Assembly: GCA_029851415.1 (NCBI GenBank) | Contig: CM056742.1 | Span: forward strand, 57,352,454-57,416,453 | Length of the DNA: 64,000 nucleotides | From: Eretmocerus hayati | Taxonomy: Eukaryota > Arthropoda > Insecta > Hymenoptera > Aphelinidae | Direction of reading: 5' to 3' | In this document: positions 10,863 to 22,236 of the stretch, one piece after another | How the letters are laid out: each line of letters opens with the position of its first letter | Position numbering within the stretch: position 1 is the stretch's first letter | The notes under the pieces: generated by a model | What the model saw: the letters and a program-made list of their open reading frames with translations, nothing else | The model's database searches: none | What the model was told of the DNA's origin: nothing | Made by a program: the position numbers and the translations under genes

Positions 10863-12328
10863 TGTTACGACCCGAGCTGAGGGCTCGGGCTGAGAGATAA
10901 ATTATTTGTTCGATGGAAACAGCATCAAGGGCGGACTGCCCAGTTGCACCTACCTATTCTTTATTATCCAGTTGGGTCGTCCTCTCGTGCAGATATGTGA
11001 TGATATATATATATATAAACACACTTAGCTCCAAATTCTGGGACGCCGATACGGATTCATAAAATCTGGGACGTCAACATATATATATTTTCCCAAATTC
11101 TGGGACTTTTCCAAAAACGCGTAAAAATGAAAATTTTGGGTTGAAAGTATTTTTTATTCAAACACTAAACCATCCCTCGTGGGAGATAACCGCCGAGGAG
11201 ATAACAGACGTGTGCTCAGACTTCGTTTTGCGTTCAAAACACTAACCATCCCTCGTGGGAGATAACCGCCGAGGAGATAACAGAATTTTGCTTAGAAAGT
11301 GGTTTTTTTCAAAATATCACGAAATTTTCACGCGTCCCAGAAAATGGCAAAATATATTATTCGCCACGTCCCAGAATTTATGAATCTAGAAGGATGCCTT
11401 CTGGGACGTCCCAGAATTTAGAACGCGTCCCAGAATTTGACAAAATATCGCTGAAATGACGTCATCGCGTCCCAGAATCTGCGGTTAAAGGAATATATAA
11501 ATATATATCTATATATGTATTTGTATACTTCTTGTTGATTTTCTTTGGGTATTTTATATCAATGTTTTTTTTGGAAGGATTTTGAATTTATTGATTTTAA
11601 AAGAGCTGAGTTGCAACCTCTGAATGAGTGAATCAATGAATCAATTCACAACTCTTGAATGAATGAATGAAATCAGTTTGAATCTAAGAAGTTTCGAGAT
11701 GAAAGATCTAATTATTGCTGGCTTTCCGGGAAAAAAATGAGATAAAGTTTCTCAAACTAGGTTGAGATTTATTCAGATCAAAACATAAAATCTTGAACAA
11801 AATGGAACTTAATATCTAAGTACAATTTGGATGAGACTCAATCGAAGCGCACTTACAAGTCTACTTGAAGAGATGATGATTCCTCAAGGTGAGAACGTAT
11901 AAGCAGGGCAGATTCGTAGCTGGCCCTTATGCAGCTGAGGCGGATAACGTTAGCCGACTTTTCAACGGGAACAAATCAAGCTTATGGTAAGCTAGTCGGA
12001 CGAATCCTGGGGCGTATATACTGCTGGCCCTCAACAGCTGGGTCTTGGGACGTCGGCCTTTTCCTTCGGCGGGATCGAGTCGCACTCGCGGTACCTATCC
12101 GACAAACTTTGAGTGCTTCTCTAAGGCACTTGAAATCAATGGCGAAATAGACTCAAAACCTCTTGAACGGAATGAATGAGGCTTCAAACTTGAAAGACTG
12201 ATCGATAATTTGAAGAAGCATTCGGTTTTTATAAGCTCAGCCCGCTCGAGTTGATTGTGAAATTGTTCTATTTAGGAGGTGTTTGCGGCGTGAGTAACAG
12301 GTGTTACATCTGTAACAGGAGTTACACA
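10863..12328 (-). repeat. Putative 5' LTR of the gypsy element, with insertion
   Basis: On the minus strand the segment would start TGTGTAACTCC (12328) and end GGGTCGTAACA (10863), which gives TG...CA ends. A TATA-like TTATAAAAACC lies near 12226-12236 in the U3-like part. It is interrupted by the element at 11030-11490. Because the 3' LTR is missing from the window, neither the outer end nor the target duplication can be confirmed. Confidence 0.45.
11030..11490. mobile_element. Small inverted element built of TTCTGGGACG words
   Basis: The left half carries forward ATTCTGGGACG words (near 11035, 11070, 11098). The right half carries the complement CGTCCCAGAAT (near 11335, 11375, 11410, 11428, 11470). 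The outer ends give an inverted repeat of about 15 bp (AGATTCTGGGACGCG type). It also holds two 47-bp direct copies of an ACTAACCATCCCTCGTGGG-type unit (11165 and 11239). TA-rich tracts flank it. The superfamily is unknown. Confidence 0.6.
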
Positions 12329-12754
12329 TTAATGGATTTCGTCCGACCTGCTTGTACAAGAATGCTGGTCTCAGCATTGTTTCGCAATATTGAAAAGTCG
12401 GCCAATATTTTGAACTGGGCATTCTGGGGCAACCCATGAAGCGGGACGCCACACCACAATGCCCGCCGTCGGTTTGATGAGGACGACGAGCGCAGGCACA
12501 CCTTCAGCAACAAAGAAGAAGAAAAGACCTCACCTGTATTGCCAACTCAGAAGATCACTTCCACAAACCAGCGATCATCAGGTTTAGTTAATCATTGTAG
12601 TAAAGATTTGAGATTTTTAGGAACCAAGGACCAGAGGGGTCGAATCTAATTCAGGAGTTTAGTCGAGATGAATAGAGTCATTCAAAAAGAGGTGCAGGGA
12701 ACAAAATGAACAAGAACACTGAATTTAGGTAATATCAACTACACTACCACACGG
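12329..12754. other. Spacer between gypsy LTR and the five-exon gene
   Basis: Contains a good minus-strand 5' splice-site string (ACAG/GTGAGG near 12530) and a short open stretch at 12322-12513 (minus), but no assembled gene could be supported. It could be an exon of another gene or LTR-adjacent sequence. Confidence 0.3.
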
Positions 12755-12773
12755 AATTGAAAACCAAGGTACA

Positions 12774-12779
12774 TTTATT
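12774..12779 (-). terminator. AATAAA polyadenylation signal of the five-exon gene
   Basis: TTTATT on the plus strand (AATAAA on the minus) lies about 103 nt beyond the stop codon at 12882, a normal distance for a short 3' UTR. Confidence 0.55.
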
Positions 12780-12881
12780 AGTGAAATCGATGAACAACAG
12801 AATGGACACTCAAAAACCGACCGGAACATATTCACAAGCAAGTCAGATAACGCACAGGTTCATTAGAAATAATCTCTGACA

Positions 12882-13908
12882 CTATAATTTTGAGAAGTCG
12901 CACATCGTTGCACCCACTACAATACATCGACCGAGTGTAGGCCATCCCGTGGCAAAATTCGACGAAATGTTGGGTGAAAATACGGTTAGAACGAGACCAT
13001 CATTGGTGTAGGTCCTGACGCGAAAGCCGGTCAGTGGAGGCACGTAGGAGAACCAGTGCCCATTCCTGAAACAACAAAGTTATATCAGAACCGGGCCGGG
13101 ATCAAACACCTAGAGAATAGAACACTCAGCATACCACAGGGACAATTCCACTTGGTCACCATAATTTTGGTGAGAAGCGGGACAGCTGTAAGACGGAACT
13201 CCCGACAAAAGGCATGATGAGATTGTACGACGGGCTCCAATGGCATGAGGACTCCCGGAACGCGATATAAACGGGTTCCAACCTACACACAAAGAAAAGA
13301 GCATCGGCGAAAATTCATAACGAACGAGTCACACGTGAAATAGATAGGCGGGTGGACACTCACAATACCACACGACCCACACCACACGGGAACTTCCATC
13401 TGCCCGGAGCTGAGCATCGCGAACACACTCTCTCCGAAGCGACTAAGACCGTAGCGCAGGACAGGCCGAGAAGACCGAGCCCATACAACAACCATTCGGA
13501 GGGACTGGGCACAAACCCAAATCCATCATACTGGGTAACAGAGGGGACGTAGAGGCCAATTTAAGGGTAACACTCACCGTCTGGCAACACCAACATTCGA
13601 GGTACTCCTCAAAGAGAGGATACTCGATAACGCCAAAAGCACTATCCTCCAAAATGTCGTATCCAACGGGCTGCACATAGCCCGAAATAGCGACTCCCCG
13701 TTCAAACATCACCCGCAGGCGAAGCTTACAGAATGGGATATGGCCCAAACCACGGAAAGGTGCGACCACAGGCGACTCCTCATCGTCGACCAGAGAGTCC
13801 CAGACGGCTCCTAGAATGAAAAAAAACACACACACACCGGGTAAGAAACTGCAAACACAAACTTTCAACACAACACACGCATCGCGAAATCTTACCGAAA
13901 ACGGACAT
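12882..13908 (-). CDS. Unrecognised five-exon gene, predicted 239-aa membrane protein
   Basis: A coherent spliced gene read on the minus strand: exons 13908-13896, 13810-13578, 13530-13364, 13282-13160 and 13065-12882 (13, 233, 167, 123 and 184 nt, 720 in all). All four introns (85, 47, 81, 94 nt) are GT-AG with good donors (GTAAG, GTGAGTG, GTGAGTG, GTGACC). The frame stays open across every junction from ATG to TAG. A hydrophobic stretch (WLLYGLGLLGLSCATVLVA, about residues 95-113) looks like one transmembrane helix, followed by a Cys-rich CSRCSAPGRWKFPC segment. A TATA box (14133-14141) and AATAAA (12774-12779) lie at plausible distances. I do not recognise the family. It is not gag, pol or a transposase. 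The 47-nt intron is short and the exon 4 donor is the least certain. Splicing is inferred from sequence only. Confidence 0.6.
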
Positions 13909-14132
13909 GGTTATATAGTTATCAAAATAAAGAAAATCGAAAAGAAGTTTTGTGGAGACTGTGCTCGATTGACAGCCACTCATGCACTGACAATCATCGT
14001 CAACGACGACATTCAACATCGAGAGCCTGGATCGAGCGAAGATTGAAACGGCAACTCCGCAATTGAATCAAGAGGCGCAATAGCGCCTCGCTGGCGAGTA
14101 TGAGCAGACGAAAAATCGAGCAAGGCGCTGTG

Positions 14133-14141
14133 CCTTATATA
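14133..14141 (-). promoter_or_regulatory. TATA box upstream of the five-exon gene
   Basis: TATATAAGG on the minus strand, about 230 nt upstream of the first ATG at 13908. Transcription would begin near 14100-14108. The 5' UTR would be about 200 nt. Confidence 0.5.
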
Positions 14142-14866
14142 CTTCGAATTGGGGGTCTTCTAATCTCACACATTTTTCCCACCTTACTCATTCCAACCAC
14201 CCGGGTGCACAAACATCTCCTGCCTCTCTATTCAGGGCTGTTTTCATACGGACTCACTGTTGGTGTCATCAATTTCCCGATTCTGACCACTGGGACTTTT
14301 ATTTCGCTTCGCCAATTTTCACCACCTCAAAATATTATCGATTCGATTTGTTTAGACCCTCGAATGGAGATTCGATTCGTTTAGACCTCGAACGCGCAGA
14401 TTCGATCCGAGAGTTGTCGACGAGCGAGTGAGAGAGAGGAGAGAGAGAAAATCCGTCTGCTTTGTTTACATCGCCATGCATCGCGGTGCCGCGATCTCAA
14501 TCAGTGCATGCATTATCTTGTTCGGACAAAATAGATGCAAAATGTATATGTTTTCATGGAAGAAGGAGCTATTGAGAGAGTGTTCTTAAACGCGGTATAT
14601 TGTGAAAACCTGTGCAAGATGCATGCTAGGATTTTTTACCCCATCAGATTAGGAGTTTATAGATCAACTTTGAAGTCTTGTATGTGATGCAGTACTAAAT
14701 GTCTTTAGTCTTTAGAAGAATCAGGGAGCAGTTGCCAAATACATGAGAATATGGCTTTGTGGTCGAATAAATCACTTCATCTACGTTAATACTTGTCATA
14801 TTGCTTTCCATGTTTTTTTTCCTAAACATTCAGTCAAAAGTTGGATGGGAAGTTCCAGTGATTGAT
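14142..14866. other. Intergenic sequence, nothing recognised
   Basis: No gene-like reading frame. It holds a purine-rich GAGAGAG stretch near 14432-14450. One 94-codon frame (14100-14384) lacks any recognisable domain and overlaps the promoter of the neighbouring gene, so it is not called. Confidence 0.4.
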
Positions 14867-14963
14867 TATATCGTCGCCGCCGACGAAGAAAAACACGTCC
14901 CTATTTAAGAATGCATTGGGAGAACAATGGGAGGTGTTTTTCTTCTTCGGGGGCGACGATATG
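14867..14963 (+). ncRNA. miRNA-like hairpin, candidate only
   Basis: A stem of about 33 bp with few mismatches. The arm TATCGTCGCCGCCGACGAAG (from about 14869) pairs with CTTCTTCGGGGGCGACGATA (to about 14962), closing a loop of roughly 27 nt. The total is near 95 nt, the size of a pre-miRNA. There is no flanking terminal repeat of a MITE. Both strands could fold. No expression evidence can be read from the sequence. Confidence 0.4.
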
Positions 14964-15509
14964 TTATTACATGCATACTCTGAATAATCTAAATGAGTAG
15001 AGTATGAGCGGTTATCATTTTACTCTTGGTCTACTGATATCAAGAGTCGATATCGCTGTGAGGACCAGACAATACTTTCTATTATTCTGACTGCTTCTGA
15101 GCTGACTTTTGAGTTCTATTCATTGGTGTCATCAAGTAAGAAGCTTGAGAGCTTGTCTGTGCCAAGAAATATTGGCAACTGGTTGAGCGCTTTCGATAGC
15201 ACTACCACACATTTTCACAATATTTCAGATTCAGATTAATAACTCTTTCATCGTAACAATCATACATGCAACTCATGGGTCCATGTAGTACTACTAGCAA
15301 GTTCTAGCAGAGTTTTTGCTGCTCCAAGAAAGTTTGAAATCATGGGTTGTAACTCATGAGTTGAGATGTGATGTGAAGAAGATATTCAAGCGCTCTGTAA
15401 GATGGGAATTTGAATTTTTGGACACTATAGCAGTTGAAACTTGAAATTCTGCTAACAATTTTTGACTATCAGTGAATCAAATATTTATGTAGGGTAGCAA
15501 AACCTATGT

Positions 15510-15945
15510 CACTCAAATTATCTTGTGACTAAAGTTGACTTGGAGCGGCTTTTGCTCCTTTTGTATCATTCCTTAATCATATTCCACTCCAAATATTGAT
15601 ATCAAGTTTGAAACCAGGGATATGCTTATTTTCTGGTTCTAAAACATATCCTGAACAATGAGGAATCAGGAGATTCTCAATCACAATCATAACATCCCAA
15701 TTTTCTCCCTGAATGAGGAATGTCTAATATTGTTCAAGCATTGATGTTATGATTGTGATAAGGAAATTGTCTGAATTCTTATAAATGAGCTGAGTTCTAG
15801 AATGAGATAAAGAGTAATGTCTCGTTCAAAGATATAGAATCAACACTTGGGTGAAATAATATTGAAGAATTTCTCAAGTAAATCAAGAGCCACTCCAAGT
15901 CAACTTGATCAAAAAGATGATCTGAGTGGAATAATTATTCATATT
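15510..15945. repeat. Degenerate palindromic element
   Basis: AGTTGACTTGGAGCGGCTTT near 15530 is mirrored by the complement of AAGAGCCACTCCAAGTCAACT near 15885. Inner words AATCACAATCATAACATC (about 15678) and GATGTTATGATTGTGAT (about 15742) also mirror each other. It is older and more diverged than the other palindromes in the window. Confidence 0.65.
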
Positions 15946-16068
15946 CTAGAGGGATATGTGATTAACAGATTCTCAAAAGCTGTGATTGTATGAAGAAGTT
16001 GATTTCTTCGTTTTGATTTTCATGAGAAAGAAATTAGATCCTTTCCCCCTTCATTCACTTTTTTCGAA

Positions 16069-16995
16069 AGTATAATTTGGCGAGTATGAGTTTAATCCTC
16101 CAAACTTATTGATTTTTATCAGGTTTTCACAGTAAAAATGATGATCGATTCAAATCAGCTGTATTACATAGTCTCAACTCTTGAAAGAAATGAAATCAAA
16201 GGAACTATGTCGAGTATTTCTGTAAGTTTGAGAGACCAACCATTTTCCGGGCAAAATACTTATGGCATTGTTTTAACTCGTGGAAGGAATGAAATGAATA
16301 AGAAACCATGTCGAGAGTTTTCCGAACAAGTTTGATTATATAAGGTTATTGATTTCGGAAATTTTGCACAGTCTTTATTATTCGTTGTTTGTTAAATCCA
16401 AACCTTGAATTGGGAGAATTGAAGGAATCAAGTATAGTTGATAAAAGAATCACGCTAATTATTCTCGAAACTGTAGATTTTTCTTTGAAAATGTGGAGCG
16501 AATCACTCATTGCTCTCTCATGTATTATATGAATTACCAAAAAGAGCGACGAGTGATTCGCTCCACATTTTCAAAGAAAAATCTACAGTTTCGAGAATAA
16601 TTGGCGTGATTCTTTAATCAACTATACTTGATTTCTTCATTTCTTCCAATTCAAGGTTTGGATTTAACAAACAACGAATAAGAAAGACCGTGCAAAATTT
16701 CCGAAATCCATCATCTTATATAATTAAACTTGTTCAAAAAACTCTCGACATGGTTTCTCATTGATTTCATCCCTTTCACGAGTTGAAACGATGCCATAAG
16801 TATTTTGCCCGAAAAATGGTTGGTCTCTCAAACTCACAGAAATACTTGACATAGTTCCTTTGATTTCATTCCTTTCAAGAGTTGGAACTATGTAATACAG
16901 CTGATTTGAATCAATCATCATTTTGACTGTGAAAACCTGATAAAAATCAATAAGTTTTGAGGAACAAACTCATACTCGCCAAATTATATCATACT
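16069..16995. mobile_element. 0.93-kb palindromic foldback element
   Basis: The two arms meet near 16532 and are highly similar in inverted orientation. The outer ends are AGTATAATTTGGCGAGTATG and its near-complement. Mirror 65-codon frames at 16138-16335 (plus) and 16724-16921 (minus) reflect arm identity and are not called as genes. No transposase. The target duplication was not resolved. Confidence 0.8.
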
Positions 16996-17690
16996 TACTG
17001 TCAAAGCATTATAACATACTTACCTCATCATCACCATGAATTAAAACAAAGTCAGCAAAAACGGTTAACACTGTCACATACCATAGCCAGCAAATCTGAG
17101 TAGAGTATATGATACTCTTTTGGAGGCTGGATACAATGACTGATCCCTTACGATCTCGAAGAGAGAGCTACTGTGCGAGATCAGCTCAAAAAGTAAAAAG
17201 TGCGTCACTCGGATCGATTTACGACCAACCCGCAAAACTGGGAAATTTTTTCCCGAATTTCCAAAATTCCTCAAAAAATTTTGTTGGGTTATCGTCCTTA
17301 TCATGTAAGGAGCCACTCTTCCACAAAATTTCACAATTCCATGTTTCGAGAAAACCATTTACCATGCTTTTTGAACCAAAACTCCATGTAATAATCGGTC
17401 CGAAAATATTATAATATTAGAATCGAAATGAGACTTAAAATCATCTCAAGAAAGAAAAAGTATTCTTTGCGGCTGATGGAAAATGATCCCACAGCTGCGA
17501 GCGATAAAAATTTCTCAATGCTATAGCCAACTATGGCAGTATATAGCTATGTATAGTATACCTATTGTATACCAGAGAACGAAAGAGAAGAAGTGAGAGA
17601 CCGATAGAAATAGTCGAGCTCTTTTCTCAAATCATTGAGCCAAGTTTCGAATTTGAAAAATCTCACTCTCGAAAATACCCAACTATGGAC
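16996..17690. other. Intergenic sequence, nothing recognised
   Basis: Only short overlapping frames on both strands (17074-17414), none with a recognisable domain. There are several ATAGC-type repeats around 17520-17570. Confidence 0.4.
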
Positions 17691-17699
17691 AATTATATC

Positions 17700-18620
17700 A
17701 CGTATATTGTTTGTTCATTGTATAATTTATTGATAACTTTCAGGGTATTGTTCATACAGAAATGAACTTATTGGGAAAAAATTTTTTTAATCGGATTGAG
17801 ATATAGAATCTCATATGAATAACCATAGAATTAAGGAACATTGTTTGTAAACAATCGATTGTTAATAATTTTCTTTTCCAGACATTCCAATGCTTTTATA
17901 ATTTTGTAAAACATTTGCATCGAATAGAGGTATAGAACCTCATACATTCATACGATTGAGAAGATTAGTTGTTAATAGTTAATCGTTAATAATTCCCAAA
18001 AATTTCAGTCAACATATTCATGATTTTTAGAAAGTCATCGGACATGTTTTCGACTCTTAAGCATAATCATATGAAAAAGAATCACATTTTGTAAAATTAG
18101 AAATAAGAGAATGAAAGTACTGAAGCCTAAACGATTATACCAAGAGAGAGTTCACGATAAAAATTTGTATCGTGACACACACAGACAACGACACTCTCGC
18201 TCTATCGAGAATCACACATACAGTCATACTGACACTTGCTTGCTCGGCGCAAGCACTAGAATACAACATATGATCTCAACCATATGAGTGGAAGGACACT
18301 CAAGAGGCCACAGCTGATTTACTTATTGTAATATTATAAGGTCACCGCATCGGGACGATGCGAGTCTCCGGCCAGGCACGCCTGTGACGTGGTGAGTCTC
18401 GAGCCTCCGGCCCGCGCCTCTCCCCATCACCTGACGATGCACCAGGTACACCGTCAGCGTTTCTGACGGATAATCGCCCGTTTCCCCACCAAGTGCGATG
18501 TCGCGTCGCGGACCCATCGTCGCGGACGACGGGCCACGCCTCGGACAGACCGCTCTGACCAACTTAACTATCCACACACTCTCTCTCTCAACTCTTGAAC
18601 TCTCATACATAAAGTCACCT
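17700..18620 (+). mobile_element. Diverged 3' end of the LTR element seen at 48876-53809
   Basis: Matches the 3' internal part and LTR of the element in the Maverick. Shared landmarks include GAGATATAGAATCTCATAT (17798 and 53027), ACATATGATCTCAACCATATG (18267 and 53351) and TTCAAGAGGCCACAGC. An LTR-like portion starts near 18382 (TGTGACGTGGTGAG) and runs to about 18610, with the same order of CACCGTCAGC and GCGGAC words. The 5' part is missing. It shows that the element is a repeated family with at least two ages. Confidence 0.7.
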
Positions 18621-18639
18621 ATCATTCACTCAACTCGTG

Positions 18640-19880
18640 TTCTCTCTGGAACCTAGAACCCTCACCACGTTACAGCTCCATCACAAGATCTCATTCCTCG
18701 GCATTCTGGAGTCTATTCCCTTCATTCAAACGCAAAATGAGGCAAACTATGGACATGTGAGCGTGACAATCTGGCCAGAGTTCCATTTGTCGTATGGCTA
18801 CATGACTCATAGCTTCCTTATGATCGCGGATCAAAAACGTAAGAAAAAGGTCGGGAAACTATCTCCCGTAGACTTACAACAAGTTTGGTCCACGTTACTC
18901 AAATAGGACGTATCTTAGCTCATTTTATTGGCTTTGAACCAAGCTTCAAAATTAACTGAAGCACGTATCGAAATGTGGAGATGTACCGAAGTTTCATGAG
19001 AAATTGTAGCAAAAAAGATTCGAAAAACACGTTTTTCTCCATTTTTCTCAATCTTTGAGGCTCTTGCTTTACCTGAAAAACTCATCTTCAAGCACGCAGC
19101 GAGAAGATTCCCGTATTCTCTCATCAAAGGACTGAAATTCCACTAGCGCGAAGAGATTCCCGAGAAAAATGAATTTTCGGCCCACCCTACCCCTCATCTC
19201 CTGTTTTCAGATCGGAGAGATGTCGGAATGAATATGTTCTGAGAGTAATCAAGGGAGTGAAAACTCTGGAGAGCATAGAAATTCCACTTGGCAAAGTATT
19301 CTAATGGTGAGGCGATGACGTATGGGATGACTTCTCAAGAGAGGTGGATTTATATTTCGGGATACCAGATCACTGGTCGGGAGGGGGTCGAGCTCATCTT
19401 TGGATAGTGGTTTTGCAAACTTCAACTGAGTTACGAGCTGAACAGTGGAACTTGAGGGTTTTGCGGACTCGGAATAGAGTGCCAGCGAGGGAGTTATTCC
19501 TCCGAGATACGACCATCAGCCACCCGAATCGTGTGTGATAGGTTGTGGAATTATCTGTCCGAGGGAGGTAACCAAAGACTAAGCGTGTGCACAGAAAATT
19601 CCCCATCTCACTCATTTCCCATGAACTGCAAATATAAAACCGGGAGGTGCTCCATGTGTGTCCGAAATCCGTATGTCAGGCTCGCCAACCTGGGATTGGA
19701 ATCATTGTTGCCAACTTGCTGACACGGATGTTCCTAAGTAGAAGCAATAATCCCTGGATTGGTTGTCATCGTGTCGATGTTTGAATGGATCGTGATAGCT
19801 GTGTTTGTTGTTGATGGGTAAGTGGACTCATGTGTATATATATGGGTTGGTGCGTGCATACATGTGTATTAGTGTAAGAG
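18640..19880. other. Intergenic sequence, nothing recognised
   Basis: Several frames of 60-90 codons, none with a recognisable domain or splice structure that I could assemble. The region is not obviously repetitive within the window. Confidence 0.35.
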
Positions 19881-20990
19881 AGATTAGATCAGATTAGATC
19901 AATTCATTTGATGGTACCTTAGGGCATTCCCTCATAGGGAACAGGTAGCAAGATTTGGTTTACATAAAAATTTTACATAAAAATGTGAACTGGTGTAGTA
20001 GAGAATGAATAACTCAAGATGACGAGAATACTCATGAATGGTATCGATACATATGAATTACAACAATATCCTAGGATCACAATACTTGATTGGAGTTGAT
20101 AGAAAATGATCAGATTACGGGAAATCAGAATAAATGAATGAACGACACTATAGTTGATATGTGAGGAGCATATTCTAGCGATACTTTGACCTTCTTGGGA
20201 TGCAGTTCTCAAACAATCTGGCCAGGAAAGGAATAAGAAAGCTAAATTCCCAGGAGTTCCATCTTGCAATCATTGAATCATTAGAGAATTAATTTTAGAA
20301 ACTTATCGAGTGGAGTAATGTAGCTTTTCGACGAACACTCACTACAAAGTTCTACGATTCGGGTTCTTCTATGGACTCAAAAACCCTGCATACAATCTCG
20401 TTTTTCGAGAGGCTCAGGTCACGAGGAATGTCCGTCAGAATCGCTTCAGCAGAGTCAACTAATGCTGCCTGATTAGAAACCTGGGGAAGCTCATCACGAA
20501 TTCAAGAAATATCTCTGTCAACTGCGGTACTTCGGCTTCCTCATTCTATCCTGTAGTTCGTTCGACTTGGAGGAGAGTCTGTCTTGAGTAGCGTTAAAAT
20601 GAGTGACGGAAAGTTTGGAATGATGTGGCATTTCAATTAGTTGACCAGCCATCTCTGATTTGGACTCAGATTTGCATGTTACATACGGGGTCACTTGATC
20701 TTGTTGAGCGAAATTCACTGTGGATACATTTGGAGCCATAGTTTGATAGGAGAAGAGAACAGCTGTCGGATCTCTCGGGCGTTTGCTGGCGACGATCAGA
20801 CGGCTCACTGAGGGGAAACTTCGAAGTTGAATCACGTGGAAAACAAGCGCCAGCAGAGTTAATGATGTAGAAATCTGCTAGAAATTGCTGCCATCTAGCG
20901 TCTGACAGTAGGAGTTGTTCAACGATTGAGTGAAGGTTCGAGCAGCATGCACTCCAATCTACTAACCTCAAATCCAGAAACGTGTTGATG
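19881..20990 (-). mobile_element. Probable LINE 3' end (fourth LINE), body unresolved
   Basis: On the minus strand a short stem-loop (GTTCCCTATGAGGGAATGCC, 19923-19942) is followed by a simple tandem tail GATCTAATCTGATCTAATC (19881-19900). This is the layout of the other LINE 3' ends here (21187, 23538, 28586). Minus-strand frames at 20518-20971 could be the element body but show no recognisable RT or ORF1 motif. The call rests on the tail alone. Confidence 0.4.
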
Positions 20991-21409
20991 GAAAAAGTAG
21001 ATGAATTTTGCGAGATACGTAGGTCCGAACGATTTATCGATCCAACAAAGCCTTGGAAACATTTGCGTGGAAGAGTCTGTAGGAGTGAAGCCCGTAGGCG
21101 ACTTGTGGTAGAGAGAGAGGCGATATGGAGAGAGACACTGGGAAATACGTGTGATGAGACTCACCGAGAAGAAGAGAGAGAGAGAATGGATGAATGGATG
21201 AATGATAACCTTTATTCGCCCAAGGGCGAAAATACAAAAATACAGTAGCATATGGAACATATGTCACTCATACATGATAAATACATTGAATTTGTGAAAA
21301 TTTGTCGTTTTAGTTAAGGCTGTTCGAATTATCACAGAAAGTGATCAGTCATCTCGAGGCATCGTAAGATGCTAAGAGTCATGAAAAGAAAAAGGAGAAA
21401 AAGTCACGT

Positions 21410-21420
<11 letters not shown>

Positions 21421-21450
<30 letters not shown>
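21421..21450. repeat. (TA)n microsatellite
   Basis: A TA run of about 35 bp immediately next to the TA-targeting palindromic MITE. Confidence 0.95.
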
Positions 21451-21453
<3 letters not shown>

Positions 21454-22236
21454 TACCGCTCATAAATTCGTGAACGGTGAACGCACGTTCCGCCTCATTT
21501 CGAGCAGCGATATCTCAGACTCTATGCATTGTGGGACAATTCTGAAAAAAGCATCTTAAAGAACAGAAAAAATGCTAACTTTCCAATGGTTTCGATGATC
21601 TCTATCGTTCTTCTTGAAGGTCCTAGATGCTGGCCAAAAATGCGAAATCTACGAAAATTTCCACTTTCATTGATACACCTGTAGTTTTGCTGCAAATGGA
21701 AATACGGCAATTCTGCAAACGGCATCTTGTAGAGCAGAAAGAATGCTATGTGGAACCATTTTTTGATAATTTTTCCCGTTCCGCATGTGAGAACATACCA
21801 GCTGTCGAAACACCCGAAATGATAGCTTTTCACCGGAATCGGCATGGAAAACGGCAAAAACCATCATTTTGGGTGTTTTGACAGCTCGTACGTTCTTGCA
21901 CGTGGAACTTGAAAGATAATGAAAAGATGGATACACATAGCATTTTTTCTGCTCTACAAGATGCCGTTTGCAGAATTGCCGTATCTTTACTTGCAGCAAA
22001 ACTGCAGGTGTATCAATAAAAGTGATAATTTCCGTAGATTTCTACTTTTTTTGCCAGCATCTAGTACCTTCGAGAAGAACGAGAGAGATCATTAAAACCA
22101 CTGAAAAGTTAGCATTTATTCTGTTCTTTAAGATGCTTTTCTCAGAATTGTCCTACGATGCATAGAGTCTGAGATATCGCTTCTCGAAATGAGGTGGAAA
22201 GAGCGTTCACCGTTCACGAATTCATGAGCGGTAGTG
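21451..22236. mobile_element. Palindromic Tc1/mariner-type MITE
   Basis: 786 bp, ends CACTACCGCTCATAAATTCG and complement, flanked by TA (21449-21450 and 22237-22238). Almost the whole element is an inverted repeat with its centre near 21843. The TIR sequence and TA target fit Tc1/mariner. It sits in the 3' UTR of the LINE 21187-23535. Confidence 0.88.

Noticed and set aside
16138..16921. Mirror ORFs of 65 codons in the 0.93-kb palindrome
   Set aside because: Same reason: duplicated arm sequence, not a gene pair.
17074..17414. Overlapping frames of about 100 codons on both strands
   Set aside because: Complementary frames over the same bases, with low-complexity look and no motif.
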